The notes: generated from the letters alone by a model not told the origin. Numbered from the stretch's first letter, positions 45,641-54,843 are shown. The stretch: DNA of 64,000 nt from Burkholderia sp. D-99 (GCF_011605345.1 NZ_JAAOXM010000003.1:620001-684000); one strand, 5' to 3'. Numbers and translations are program-made.

Positions 45641-45977
45641 GCCGGGGTGATGAAATTGGTAAACATAGCGGACTTAAACGATTGAGTGCCCGGTCGGAAA
45701 CGGTCGGTGCAGAACCCTTCAAATTCGGCGAAACCCCTGATGTGCGCATCGAGGCAACGCCGAGCCAAGCCTCGCGGGTCCCGCGAGGAAGGTGTAGAGA
45801 CTAGACGGGGGGCGCCTAAGGCGCATGGGCAGAGCAGGCACGCCCGCGCGCGACGGTGAAGGCATAGTCCAGCGCACGAACGGCATCGCGCACGCGACGC
45901 CGGCTTTGAAAGAAGCAGTGTGACGAAAATCCGCCGCCTTAATTGGCTTGCCGGTTCAAGTCCGGTCCCCGGCACCA
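45641..45977 (+). tRNA. tRNA-Leu(UAA) interrupted by a group I intron
   Basis: Exon 1 is 45641-45675 and exon 2 is 45926-45977. Joined, they give an 87-nt leucine tRNA. It has acceptor stem GCCGGGG/CCCCGGC, a D-loop with TTGGTAAA, anticodon stem GCGGA/TCCGC, loop CTTAAAA with anticodon TAA, a long variable arm, a T-loop GTTCAAGTC and an encoded CCA. The break falls between U34 and A35, the same site used by cyanobacterial tRNA-Leu(UAA) introns. A TAGAAT -10 lies at 45620-45625. It reads UUA codons, which are rare in this GC-rich genome. Confidence 0.93.
45676..45925 (+). ncRNA. Group I self-splicing intron (about 250 nt, likely subgroup IC3)
   Basis: Core elements are clear. TCAAATTCGGCGAAACC lies at 45719-45735, GCAACGCCGAGCCAAGC near 45754-45770, AAGGTGTAGAGACTAGACGG at 45789-45808 and GGTGAAGGCATAGTCCAG at 45855-45872. 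GACTA (in 45799-45803) pairs with TAGTC (45865-45869) as P7. The 5' splice site follows U34; GAG plus U at about 45684-45687 can pair with the exon end and give the U-G wobble of P1. The intron ends in G (45925). There is no room for a homing endonuclease. The layout resembles the Azoarcus tRNA-Ile intron. Confidence 0.92.
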
Positions 45978-46008
45978 TGATCGCTTTCAGCGCGATTCGA
46001 TGAAGGGA

Positions 46009-46067
46009 CGAAAGCCCGCGAGAAGCAATGCACTCGCGGGTTTTTTGTTTTTGTGGCGTTGTATCGG
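46009..46067 (+). repeat. Left copy of a diverged 59-bp direct repeat flanking the peptide cluster
   Basis: The segment starting CGAAAGCCC and containing CTCGCGGGTTT aligns without gaps to 60903-60961, with 43 of 59 positions equal by eye. It covers the tRNA terminator. The two copies bracket the 46.25-60.73 kb cluster. Confidence 0.5.
46015..46052 (+). terminator. Rho-independent terminator of the tRNA-Leu gene
   Basis: An 8-bp perfect stem (CCCGCGAG / CTCGCGGG) with a 10-base loop is followed by TTTTTTGTTTTT. It lies 37 bases after the tRNA CCA end. Confidence 0.88.
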
Positions 46068-46252
46068 GTGTGGTTGCCGTCGACCGAACGGCGAAGCCAC
46101 CGTCATCAGCGACGCATCAAGTCGACCGGCAGGCCGGTCTCAGGCGGCGTCACGCCGAGCCATCACCGGCGCGTGGTGGAACTCGCGCGTCCTGCCGAAG
46201 CCGCAATCTCCACCACGCAACGCAAACGTCGCACCATGAAGTGACGTGATGT

Positions 46253-47896
46253 CTATGAATCACACCTCTCGCGCATGAAGGTCAGATTGCGCGTGCGCGA
46301 CGTGTCGATGCGAAAGCGCGTCACTTCGCTACCCACGCGTTCTACCGCCAGGACGCCGTGCATGACGGCCATCTGACCGGCAGGGTCGAACGTGAAAATG
46401 TCGTCGGCCACGGGTTCCAGCCGGTAGCCGACACAGCCTGCGACGCCGTGCATGGTCAGCGTGAGTTCACCGTTCGTCACGGCGATCGTTGCGCGTGCCG
46501 CAGCATCGTGACCGTGATACGTGCCCGCCAGACCGGCCGACGCATCGGAGAGCGACGGGGTGTGATCGGGCAAGCGCTCGAGCGTCTCCACGTGACCGCA
46601 GTCCACCAGTTCGATCGCTGGTACACGTGCCGCGGCCGTCGACGCGCAAGGTTTGATCAGCAGCGTTCCGCCTGCCCCTTCTTCGACGCGCAATCCGGCC
46701 TCCGTCTCGATGAGCGGCTGAGGCATCTGTCTGGCGTTATGCAAGCTCACGTTGACTTGCCCGTCGTGATCGTCGATCACGCAATACGTTCCGGACGCAC
46801 GCGAGTGGTACTTGCCGAGCAAGGTTTCGTGCCCGGCAGTTTGCAGGGGCGCGGCAGGTTTTGCGCCAAGGATGGCATCGCCCAGAACGATATCGACGAT
46901 CTGCGTAGCCAGCTCAACCACATTGGCTGCCGCGCCGTTGGTGAGAATGATGACGTCCAGTGCGTGCTCGGCCACGGTCAACATCTGGCAGGTGCCGCCG
47001 AACACACCGCCGGCATGGTGCAGCACCTCCACGTCGCGATGGGGTGTGCGCATCAGCCCGAGGGTGTAGACGCCTTCCGCGCCGCTCGAATAGTGCGGTT
47101 TGGTCAGCATCTGGCGCCAGCTTGCTTCACTGCCGACACGCTTGGGGCCGCGCAGATGCGCGAGCCAGCGCAGCATGTCGTCGACCGTCGACACGATCCC
47201 ACCTTCACCGAGCACTTCCCACGACGGAAAGAGGCCGCGCATGAATCCGCCTTTTCCGTCGGGCACATGCTGGGTCGTCATGCGCGGGCGGATGCGCATG
47301 TCGTCGGCGACCGACTCCGTATCGACCATGCCCATCACGTCGAAGATGCGTTCCTTCAGAAAGGTCTCGAAGGGGATGCCGCTGACCCGCTCGATCGCGA
47401 GCGACAGCAGGTGATATCCGCCGTTGCAGTAGATCATCCGCTCGCCCGGCGGGAAATTGACGTCGCGTTGCCGGACTTCGGCCGCCAGCACGCCACCGCG
47501 CGGCAACGTCGCGACACCTTGCGCAAGCAGCGTGAGATCGAGATAGCAGCGGTAGCCGCCCGTATGCGTCATCAGCTGGCGCAAGCTGGGGTCGCCTGCC
47601 AGCAGCGGCAGCTCGGGCAGGTACGTGCGAATCCCGGCGTCAATGTCGAGCTTGCCGTCCTCGGCGAGCAGGAGTGCGGCGAGGCAGGTGAAGTGTTTGC
47701 TCGTCGAGCCGATGCGCAAGCGTGTGGCCGGCGTATTGGCTACGCCGTGTTCCAGGCTTGCCATGCCAAAGCCTCGCCGGTAGAGCACTTCGCCTCGATG
47801 CGCGACGGCCACGACGAGGCCGGGTTCATCGCACTTGTTGAAGCGTTCGAACAGCGCATCCAGTTGCGCGACGATGTCTTGTGATTCTGGTTTCAT
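46253..47896 (-). CDS. S12-family serine hydrolase, D-aminopeptidase-like (copy 1)
   Basis: This 547-residue enzyme has the penicillin-recognising motifs in order: Ser64-Thr-Ser-Lys67, Tyr156-Cys-Asn158 and His294-Ala-Gly. The surrounding sequence (STSKHFTC, YCNGGYHLL) is close to Ochrobactrum D-aminopeptidase. Two further C-terminal domains (about 350-547) likewise match the three-domain plan of that enzyme. There is no signal peptide, so it acts in the cytoplasm, probably removing D-residues from peptide N-termini; MlrB of microcystin degradation is a similar fold. It is 19 bases downstream of the receptor gene and co-transcribed with it. A paralogue lies at 53176-54834. Confidence 0.87.
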   Translation of the reverse strand: MKPESQDIVAQLDALFERFNKCDEPGLVVAVAHRGEVLYRRGFGMASLEHGVANTPATRLRIGSTSKHFTCLAALLLAEDGKLDIDAGIRTYLPELPLLAGDPSLRQLMTHTGGYRCYLDLTLLAQGVATLPRGGVLAAEVRQRDVNFPPGERMIYCNGGYHLLSLAIERVSGIPFETFLKERIFDVMGMVDTESVADDMRIRPRMTTQHVPDGKGGFMRGLFPSWEVLGEGGIVSTVDDMLRWLAHLRGPKRVGSEASWRQMLTKPHYSSGAEGVYTLGLMRTPHRDVEVLHHAGGVFGGTCQMLTVAEHALDVIILTNGAAANVVELATQIVDIVLGDAILGAKPAAPLQTAGHETLLGKYHSRASGTYCVIDDHDGQVNVSLHNARQMPQPLIETEAGLRVEEGAGGTLLIKPCASTAAARVPAIELVDCGHVETLERLPDHTPSLSDASAGLAGTYHGHDAAARATIAVTNGELTLTMHGVAGCVGYRLEPVADDIFTFDPAGQMAVMHGVLAVERVGSEVTRFRIDTSRTRNLTFMRERCDS

Positions 47897-47915
47897 TGTA
47901 AGTTGTCCATATTAT

Positions 47916-50294
47916 TTAGAACGGAACAGTAAGCGCTGCGCCGATCGTGCGCGGCTGAATCACGCTGACGAGCGCCGGGCCGCCCATCGGTATCAGCGAA
48001 GTGCCGGCCGCGATCAACGCGCGACGGTCGAACAGGTTGCGAACATAGAACGCCAGGCTGAACTTCTTGAAGTCCACGCCCGCTTGCAGATCCGTGATCG
48101 CGTAGCCCGGCAACGGGTAATCCGGCCGGCCCGAGCTGGCGTCGAACCCACTATGACGTCGGCCGACGAATCGCTGTGTAATACCCGCATACGACGGATA
48201 CCCGTGTGCGCTGAACAGGTAGGTGCCCGAGAGCGTAGCGGCGAACTTCGCCGAATTCGGCAGTGGCGCGCCCGCCGTCGTACCCGCGCTCGCATTGCCG
48301 GTCGTCAGGCTGGCGTCGATGAGCGACAGGTTCGCGCTGAAATTCCAATGCGGGTTGGGGCGGAACGTGCCGGCGAACTCCAGGCCCTTGATTCGCGCGT
48401 TGCCGGCGTTGATGACCTGGTTGACGCCATCGACCGTGCCGAGTTGCTGGATGTTCTTCCACTCGATGTCGTAGACCGACGTCTCCAGCGATAGCCGCTT
48501 GTCGAGCAGGTCGGCCTTGTAGCCCGCCTCATAGCTCCACAGCGTGTCGGGCGCGAAGGTCGGGCTACCCGCTGCGCGCATGCCGGTGAGCGGATCGATC
48601 AGCAGGGCATTCGGGCCACCGGGCCGGTATCCGCTGGCGATGCGGACATACGCATTGCTGTTGGCGGTCAGCGCATAGCGCGCGGTTAACATGTAGGTCT
48701 TGCTGGTGTCCGACGACGGGGCCGAGATGGTCTGCGTCGGGCCGGCGAGCGTACCGTAGGTCGTCTGTTCGTAGGTCTGGGTATTGTGGGCGATCCGGAC
48801 GCCGCCGGTCAGCGAAAGGCGCGGCGTGAGGTGATACGTCAGGTCGCCGTATGCCGCGTACTCGTTGTACGTGCTGGGCGCCTGGAGCTCCGACAGGTTC
48901 GGGCCGGGCGAGCCATCGGGCAACGTCGTCAGAAAGCCTTGGCTCATATTGCTGCGCTCGTGCGTATAGAAGAGTCCGGCCAGCCACTCGAGTCGCTGGT
49001 TGCCCGGCGACGTCAGGCGAAACTCCTGGGTCACCTTGTTCGTGGTCGCCACATCCTTGGCGACCACCGAACCCAGGTCCAGCCCCTGGGCGGCGAATAG
49101 CGGCCCATAGACGCCGGTCAGGTCTTGCGGCGCGCTCGTGTTGACCCTTTGATACGACGTGATCGAGTTCAGGCGCGCCCAGCCGAGTTCGTATTCGATC
49201 CCGGCCGAGTAGAGCTGGATGTTCTGATGAAAGGGCTGCGGGGCGAACTGTCGCGTGGTCAGGTCTCCCCAGACCGGCTTGCCGTCGGCGCCATATTCAA
49301 CGTAGTTCGGATCGTTGCGATTGATGTTTTGCGAGAGCGCGGTTAGCCGGACCGTCAAATCCCGGGTCGGCGTCAGCAGCAACGACGCGCGAGCACCGTA
49401 GGTGTCGCCGCGATCGATGTGGGAGTCCGCCTGGGGGCCCACTGCGTCGACATACCCGCCATCGTGCTGCCCGAACACGGAGACACGCAGCGCGGCAACG
49501 TCGGTCTTCAGCGGGATATTCAGCGCGGCGTTGGCCGTCCCGCTCACCCCGCCATGCGCCGTTCCCGACACGCCGGTGCCGACCTGCCCGGAAAACTGGC
49601 TCGGGTCCGGTTCGTTGGTCACGTATTTCAGCAAGCCGCCCATCGCTCCCGCGCCATACAACGTGCCCTGCGGGCCTCTCAGGATTTCGACGTGGTTGAG
49701 GTCGAGCAGGCTCATGTCGAGCGCGAACGTCGCACTTTGGGAGAACAGCGTGCTGCCGCCGAACGCGACATCGTCGACATACATGCCGACCGTCGGCCCG
49801 GTCTGAACACCCGTCGTCACGCCGCGGATACTGACCTGACCGGACCCGCTGCCGCCGCTGGCGTTCAAGTCGACACCCGGCTCCGAGGAGAGAAAGTCGG
49901 ACATCGTTTTCGCGCCGCTCTTCTGCAGTTCGTCGGCCGACAGTACGTTGACCTGCATGGGGACTTCGCGAGCCGGCTCACGTCGGCGTGTCGCGGTCAC
50001 CACCACGGTATTGAGCGTCGCGCCATCCTTGCCTTTCGCCTTCGTCACCTCCGCCGGAGGGACATTCGGCACCGCGGCGCCGGACGCAGCGGCAGGTGTC
50101 GCAGCGGATGCCGCATCAGGCGCGGCGACCTGCTGAGTCTGCATGGGTGTTTGCGCCTGTTCCTGCGCGTGCACGCCCAACGATGCCAACCCGAATACCG
50201 GTCCGACGAAGAGCGGGGCGTAACGTCCGCCGTGTCGCAGCGGTAGCGTTGCCGAAACCGCCGGGTGCTTCGTCCGGTTCTTCACCTTCATCAT
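47916..50294 (-). CDS. TonB-dependent outer-membrane receptor
   Basis: The 792-residue protein has a signal peptide (about 1-43), an Ala/Pro-rich linker, a TonB box-like TVVVTATRR near residue 95, and a plug domain with RGVTTG and VEILRGPQGTLYGAGAMGG. A 22-strand barrel follows, ending GAALTVPF with the terminal Phe. The plug is of the sphingomonad/Caulobacter type rather than FecA-like, and no Fur box is visible, so iron-siderophore uptake is not favoured. AGGAGGAG precedes the ATG. Its promoter shares a 64-bp block with that of tonB. It should import the peptide handled by the cluster. Confidence 0.93.
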   Translation of the reverse strand: MMKVKNRTKHPAVSATLPLRHGGRYAPLFVGPVFGLASLGVHAQEQAQTPMQTQQVAAPDAASAATPAAASGAAVPNVPPAEVTKAKGKDGATLNTVVVTATRRREPAREVPMQVNVLSADELQKSGAKTMSDFLSSEPGVDLNASGGSGSGQVSIRGVTTGVQTGPTVGMYVDDVAFGGSTLFSQSATFALDMSLLDLNHVEILRGPQGTLYGAGAMGGLLKYVTNEPDPSQFSGQVGTGVSGTAHGGVSGTANAALNIPLKTDVAALRVSVFGQHDGGYVDAVGPQADSHIDRGDTYGARASLLLTPTRDLTVRLTALSQNINRNDPNYVEYGADGKPVWGDLTTRQFAPQPFHQNIQLYSAGIEYELGWARLNSITSYQRVNTSAPQDLTGVYGPLFAAQGLDLGSVVAKDVATTNKVTQEFRLTSPGNQRLEWLAGLFYTHERSNMSQGFLTTLPDGSPGPNLSELQAPSTYNEYAAYGDLTYHLTPRLSLTGGVRIAHNTQTYEQTTYGTLAGPTQTISAPSSDTSKTYMLTARYALTANSNAYVRIASGYRPGGPNALLIDPLTGMRAAGSPTFAPDTLWSYEAGYKADLLDKRLSLETSVYDIEWKNIQQLGTVDGVNQVINAGNARIKGLEFAGTFRPNPHWNFSANLSLIDASLTTGNASAGTTAGAPLPNSAKFAATLSGTYLFSAHGYPSYAGITQRFVGRRHSGFDASSGRPDYPLPGYAITDLQAGVDFKKFSLAFYVRNLFDRRALIAAGTSLIPMGGPALVSVIQPRTIGAALTVPF

Positions 50295-50348
50295 TGTCTC
50301 CTCCTGATTGTGCGATCGACTGAACGCGATGCCGTGTAGCGCAACTCA

Positions 50349-50412
50349 GGGGGAACGGTAAGTGCCGGTTATTTCTGGTTCATGTGGCGTTTGTATCGTC
50401 GGCGATACAAAC
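50349..50412 (-). promoter_or_regulatory. Receptor-operon promoter block with TTTGTATC palindrome
   Basis: On the - strand: GTTTGTATC-N6-GATACAAAC (50389-50412), five bases, ATGAACCAGAAAT (50371-50383), then CTTACCGT (50355-50362). The block aligns without gaps to 59680-59743 at 47 of 64 positions. The palindrome has perfect 10-base arms if the flanking C/G is counted. Confidence 0.8.
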
Positions 50413-50482
50413 GATTGGTGAGGGTGAAGGGCGGCCACGCGGGCAGGCGAGATGGACGCGGGACGCAGACATGTTTCGGGTT

Positions 50483-50526
50483 TGCAATAAACGGCTCACA
50501 TGGCCCCTACATTCACGGGCGATAAT
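50483..50526 (+). promoter_or_regulatory. Promoter block of the sensor-kinase gene
   Basis: TGCAA at 50483 and TACATTCACGGGCGATAAT at 50508-50526. The 44 bases align without gaps to 59932-59975 upstream of the response-regulator gene at 31 positions. GATAAT is a plausible -10, putting the start of transcription just before the kinase ATG at 50557. Confidence 0.65.
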
Positions 50527-50556
50527 CGACGCCATCGCTCGCTGTCGGCCAGGACC

Positions 50557-51549
50557 ATGCACAAACCCCGCTTCGATTCAGCCTTCTATCGCCTGTTCTT
50601 CGTGATGATCTCGATCATCCTCGTGATGCAGATCAGCGCTGGCCTGCTGCTCTTCAAGCTCTACAGCACCGCTCCCTTCAAACCGCCTCCCGGGATGAGC
50701 GCATCGTTGCAGTGGGGCGCCGCGGTGATGATCCAGGTGATGCCGGCACTGATCTCGTCCTGGATCGGCGCGCGCATGCTGGCCGCCCCGTTCCGCACGC
50801 TGGCCGTAGGGGCCGCTGAACTGTCGAGGAATATCGATGCGCCGCCCATCAATGAAATCGGCCCCGTCGAGGCGCGTCAGGCCGCCAGCGTGTTCAACAC
50901 GATGCAGGCGTCGCTGCGGCGGCAAATGAGCGAGCGCAACCGCTTTCTCGCCGCCGTGTCGCACGATCTGCGCACCCCCCTGACACGCATGAAGCTGCGC
51001 CTTCGATCCGCTCAGGATGCCGAATTGAGTGATCGGCTCAGAGACGATATCGACGAGATGACGCAGCTTCTGGAGGCCACCTTGTCGTTTCTGCGCAATG
51101 AAGAAGTGGTTGAGGCGTTCAGTCCGGTCGATATCAATGCACTGGTGGATGCCATCGCGGAAGATGCGGCCGAACACGGCCAAAAGGTGACGATCAGCGG
51201 GGAGGTGCCGCCGATCTCGGCTCAACCGCTCGGCCTCAAACGCTGCCTGACGAATCTGGTTGCCAACGCGATTCGGTACGGTGAAGACGCGCACATCCAC
51301 CTGATCGACGCGGCGTCGTGTGTGCGGATCCAGATTGCCGATCACGGACCGGGCATCCCGGAGGCGCAACTGGAGCGGGCCCTGGAGCCGTTCTACCGGG
51401 TGGAGAGTTCTCGCAACCGGAACACGGGCGGGACGGGGCTTGGCCTTGCCATCGCGAACGACGTCGTGAAGCGTCACGGCGGGGAGCTGGTATTGCGCAA
51501 CGGTCCGGAAGGCGGGCTGGTGGCGCAGGTCACGTTACCGCGTCGATAG
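50557..51549 (+). CDS. EnvZ-like sensor histidine kinase of the peptide cluster
   Basis: The 330-residue kinase has TM1 near residues 12-34, a short periplasmic loop of about 20 residues rich in Pro, TM2 near 52-75, HAMP, a HisKA domain with phospho-acceptor His136 in AAVSHDLRTPLTRMK, and an ATPase domain with NLVANAIRYGE, DHGPGIP and GGTGLGLAI. The tiny periplasmic loop suggests it senses membrane or partner-protein signals. The ATG at 50557 is chosen because the only good promoter lies at 50483-50526, downstream of the alternative start at 50500. Its probable partner is the regulator at 60022-60732. Confidence 0.88.
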   Translation: MHKPRFDSAFYRLFFVMISIILVMQISAGLLLFKLYSTAPFKPPPGMSASLQWGAAVMIQVMPALISSWIGARMLAAPFRTLAVGAAELSRNIDAPPINEIGPVEARQAASVFNTMQASLRRQMSERNRFLAAVSHDLRTPLTRMKLRLRSAQDAELSDRLRDDIDEMTQLLEATLSFLRNEEVVEAFSPVDINALVDAIAEDAAEHGQKVTISGEVPPISAQPLGLKRCLTNLVANAIRYGEDAHIHLIDAASCVRIQIADHGPGIPEAQLERALEPFYRVESSRNRNTGGTGLGLAIANDVVKRHGGELVLRNGPEGGLVAQVTLPRR

Positions 51550-51675
51550 GGCGGGCGGACGGATCGACCGTTGGCGCTGCTCTGTTTCACGCTTGATACA
51601 GATTGCTCACAAAGCGGAAATAGCGTGTGCTTATAGTCGTTTCACGTCCTTCAACCCGACTCGGCAGACCTCGTC

Positions 51676-53142
51676 ATGAAGATATATACGGCTCAGCTTT
51701 CGACGGAAACCAATACCTTTGCCCCGTGCCCGACCGGATGGGGCGGCTTCGAAGAGTTCACGATTTTTCATGGCGACGCGAGTGTGCGCGAGCCCGACGG
51801 CGTGGGGCACGTGCTCGCGGAAGTGCGGCGCCTCGCCGAGGGTGACGGTCACGACATCGTCGAAGGTCTGTGTGCCGAAGCCCAGCCGTCCGGCCGCACG
51901 ATTCGCGCGGTCTACGAATCCCTGAGGGACGAGATCCTCGATGGCATCAAGGCGGCATTGCCGCTGGACGCCGTGATTCTTTTGCTGCACGGCGCGATGG
52001 TGGCAGAGGGTTACGACGATTGTGAAGGTGATCTGCTCGCCGGCGTTCGCGCGATTGTCGGCCCCGACGTTCCCATCTCGGTCACGCTCGACCCGCACTG
52101 CCATTTCACGCAATTGATGAAGGCGTCGGCCGATGTCCTGATCGCTTACAAGGAGTATCCGCATATCGACGCCGTCGATCGGGCGCGCGACGCCTATCGG
52201 CTGACGCTCGACATGGCTGCCGGACGCATCCGTCCGACGACCGGCGTGTTCGACTGCCGGATGGTCGGTGCGTGGCACACCACCAGCGAACCGATGGCGG
52301 GGTTCGTCCGGCGCATGCAGTCGTTCGAAGGGCGTGACGGTGTGCTGTCGGTGTCGCTCGGCCACGGGTTCCCGTGGGGCGACGTGCCGGAAGCCGGCGC
52401 GAAACTCTGGGTGGTGACGGACAGCGATCCCGCCAGGGCCGAGGCGCTGGCGGCGCAACTGGCACGCGAGTTCTGGGAGCTGCGCGACGCGACACGCCCT
52501 GCATGGCTCGATATCGATGCCGGACTGGATCGAGCGCTGGCGGTCGACGGTGGCCCGGTCGTCCTGGCGGATGTCGCGGACAATCCCGGCGGCGGCGCGC
52601 CGTGCGACAGCACGTTCATTCTGCGTCGCGTGGTCGAGCGACGGATTGCCAATGTGGCGATCGGGTGCTTCTGGGATCTCGGCGCCATTCAGATCTGCAA
52701 GGACGCGGGTGTCGGAGCCACGCTGGATCTGCGCATCGGCGGTAAGTGCAGTGTGTACTCCGGAGAACCGGTGGACCTGCGCGTCACCGTGCGCAACGTG
52801 GTCGAGCGGCATACGCAAAGCATCATGGGTCTCGAGCAACCGCTGGGCCGGGCCGTGTGGGTGGAAGCGGACAACGGGCTCGACATCGCGCTGATATCCG
52901 TTCGAACCCAGGTGCTCGGCGTGGACGCGTTCACTGGCCTTGGCATCGACTTTGCCGGCAAGAAGCTGGTGGTCGTGAAATCGACGCAGCATTTTCAAAC
53001 CGATTTCGCGCCGCGTTCGAAGGCCGTCTTTCATATCGCCGCGCCAGGTGCGCTCACGATGAACTTCGCCGAGCTGGACTATCGTCATCGTGATCTCGAC
53101 TACTGGCCGCGCGTGTCGAATCCGTTTGCGTCGTCGCGGTGA
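51676..53142 (+). CDS. M81-family metallopeptidase (MlrC-like)
   Basis: The 488-residue enzyme begins with ETNTFAP, the family hallmark near residues 11-17. It has HGAMV (about 98) and the zinc-ligand segments TLDPHCHF (about 136-143) and KEYPHID (about 159-165). The C-terminal DUF1485-type domain includes DVADNPGGGAPCDST. MlrC is the member that cleaves linear microcystin fragments next to Adda. There is no signal peptide, so it is cytoplasmic. It lies 126 bases after the kinase; a half-site TGATACA at 51594-51600 in the gap resembles the cluster palindrome. Confidence 0.9.
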   Translation: MKIYTAQLSTETNTFAPCPTGWGGFEEFTIFHGDASVREPDGVGHVLAEVRRLAEGDGHDIVEGLCAEAQPSGRTIRAVYESLRDEILDGIKAALPLDAVILLLHGAMVAEGYDDCEGDLLAGVRAIVGPDVPISVTLDPHCHFTQLMKASADVLIAYKEYPHIDAVDRARDAYRLTLDMAAGRIRPTTGVFDCRMVGAWHTTSEPMAGFVRRMQSFEGRDGVLSVSLGHGFPWGDVPEAGAKLWVVTDSDPARAEALAAQLAREFWELRDATRPAWLDIDAGLDRALAVDGGPVVLADVADNPGGGAPCDSTFILRRVVERRIANVAIGCFWDLGAIQICKDAGVGATLDLRIGGKCSVYSGEPVDLRVTVRNVVERHTQSIMGLEQPLGRAVWVEADNGLDIALISVRTQVLGVDAFTGLGIDFAGKKLVVVKSTQHFQTDFAPRSKAVFHIAAPGALTMNFAELDYRHRDLDYWPRVSNPFASSR

Positions 53143-53175
53143 ATACGTGCCGGCGCTGTTCGGCGCCGGCCAGCA

Positions 53176-54834
53176 TCAGGCATCGGTGTGTACCCGTGTG
53201 AAGGCCAGATGCCGGGTACGCGCGGTATCGACGCGAAAGCCGGTGATGTCGGCGCGCGTTGCGTCGCGCGTCAACGTAAGCATTCCGGTCGTGATGTTCA
53301 CTGGATCGATCGGCACCAGTTTGAAAGCATCGTGGGCCAGCGGCGTGAGGCGGTAGTCGCAATGGCCCACCGCGCCGCGCAGGCGAAGTACGAGCGCTTC
53401 GTTGTCGAGCCGAATGATCGCGTGGGCGTGGGCGTCGTGGCTTGCGAATGTGCCGGACATCGAGGCGACGAGATGCGGCGTCATCGCGGGCGCTTCGCCT
53501 AGACGCGCGAACGTTTCGACATGGCCGCAATGCACGATGCGCAGGCTGGAGAGATCGCTCGGCGTACAAGACGATCCCCACCGCAGCGCCAACAGGCCGT
53601 CGCCGCTCGCTTCGAGCTCGACGTCGTTCAGTTCATCGGTGCTGTCGTAGAGCGTCATCGAGCGTCTGGGGCAAAGGGGGCCCGCCAACACCAGCGCACC
53701 TTCGTGATCTTCCAGTGCATACACGGCGCCGGTGCCGGGCGACCGGTAGCTGCCGAGGCGCGCCGCATGATCGGCGGCGCGCGCTGCGGCAGGCGGGCCA
53801 TCGCCGCGCAACTCACCTGCCAGCACGATGTCGACCACACGCTTCGACAGTTCGAGCGGTGCGCCGAGCGCGCCGTTGCTGAGCAATACGATGTCAAGCC
53901 CGTGCGCGGCCGACATCAGCATCTGGCAAGTCCCGCCGACGACACCACCGGAATGGTGCATCAGCTCGACACCGCGATAGCTGCTCTGCGTCAGACCGAG
54001 CGAGTATTGGCTGCGCAGACCGCTGGAGAATACGGGCAACGCCAGCATCTGGCGCCAGGTGTCGGCGTTGCCGACGATCTTGTCGCTGCATCGCAGGTGC
54101 GCGGTCCATCTGAGCATGTCGTCGGCGGTCGAGACGATCGAGCCTTCACCCAGCAGCGCCCACGTCGGAAAGATCCCGCGCCGGTATCCGCCCATGCCGT
54201 CAGGAACATGCATCGTCGCGATGCGGCGCTCGATCGTCATGTCGTCGGGTACGCACGCGGTGTCGCACATGAGCAGGGGGGCGAAGATATGAGTCGCGAG
54301 GAATGCGTCGAACGGCATTCCGCTCGCACGTTCGACGGCGAGCGACAGCAGGTGATAGCCGCCGTTCGAATACATCATGCGTTCCCCCGGCGGAAAATTT
54401 TCGTCGCGTTGACGTTGCTGCGAAGCCAGGAACGCGCCAGGCGGCGACATGGCGAGACCCTGCGTCAGTAGTGCGAGGTCCAGTGCGCATCGCTGCCCGC
54501 CGCGATGCGACATCAACTGCCGCAGTGTCGGCCGGCCTGCGGCCGACGGTAGCTCCGGCAGATACGCCCCGATGGGGGCGTCGGCGTCGAGCGCGCCGCG
54601 CTCGCACAGGAGCAGCACGGCGAGGCAGGTGAAATGCTTGCTGACCGAACCGATGCGCATGCGGGTGGCCGGCGTGTTGGCGATGCCGTGTTCGAGGCTG
54701 GCCATGCCGAAACCGCGCCGATACAGCAGGTGCCCGTGATGGACGATGCCGGCGATCAATCCGGGTGCATCGGCGTGGCGATAACACGCGAACAGCGCGT
54801 CGAGTTTCGTCGTGGTGGTTGAATCCGATGTCAT
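53176..54834 (-). CDS. S12-family serine hydrolase, D-aminopeptidase-like (copy 2)
   Basis: This 552-residue paralogue of the 46253-47896 enzyme has Ser63-Val-Ser-Lys66, Tyr155-Ser-Asn157 and His294-Ser-Gly, plus the same C-terminal layout. The two proteins share long blocks (for example RRGFGMASLEHG and ANTPATR) but differ around the active site (YCN versus YSN, HAG versus HSG), so they may cut different bonds. No signal peptide is present. It is the last gene of the tonB-led operon, 9 bases after the epimerase gene. Confidence 0.87.
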   Translation of the reverse strand: MTSDSTTTTKLDALFACYRHADAPGLIAGIVHHGHLLYRRGFGMASLEHGIANTPATRMRIGSVSKHFTCLAVLLLCERGALDADAPIGAYLPELPSAAGRPTLRQLMSHRGGQRCALDLALLTQGLAMSPPGAFLASQQRQRDENFPPGERMMYSNGGYHLLSLAVERASGMPFDAFLATHIFAPLLMCDTACVPDDMTIERRIATMHVPDGMGGYRRGIFPTWALLGEGSIVSTADDMLRWTAHLRCSDKIVGNADTWRQMLALPVFSSGLRSQYSLGLTQSSYRGVELMHHSGGVVGGTCQMLMSAAHGLDIVLLSNGALGAPLELSKRVVDIVLAGELRGDGPPAAARAADHAARLGSYRSPGTGAVYALEDHEGALVLAGPLCPRRSMTLYDSTDELNDVELEASGDGLLALRWGSSCTPSDLSSLRIVHCGHVETFARLGEAPAMTPHLVASMSGTFASHDAHAHAIIRLDNEALVLRLRGAVGHCDYRLTPLAHDAFKLVPIDPVNITTGMLTLTRDATRADITGFRVDTARTRHLAFTRVHTDA

Positions 54835-54843
54835 GTCGATAGC

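Noticed and set aside
46054..46252. Short open frames between the tRNA terminator and the S12 gene
   Set aside because: No recognisable translation; the region is better explained as flank of the putative insertion.
47916..50294. Siderophore receptor
   Set aside because: No Fur box was seen upstream and the neighbours are peptidases and a dedicated Ton system; a peptidic siderophore cannot be excluded but is not favoured.
46253..54834. Class C beta-lactamases or lasso-peptide isopeptidases
   Set aside because: Signal peptides are absent, length and C-terminal domains match D-aminopeptidase-like S12 enzymes, and known lasso isopeptidases are of another (S9) family.
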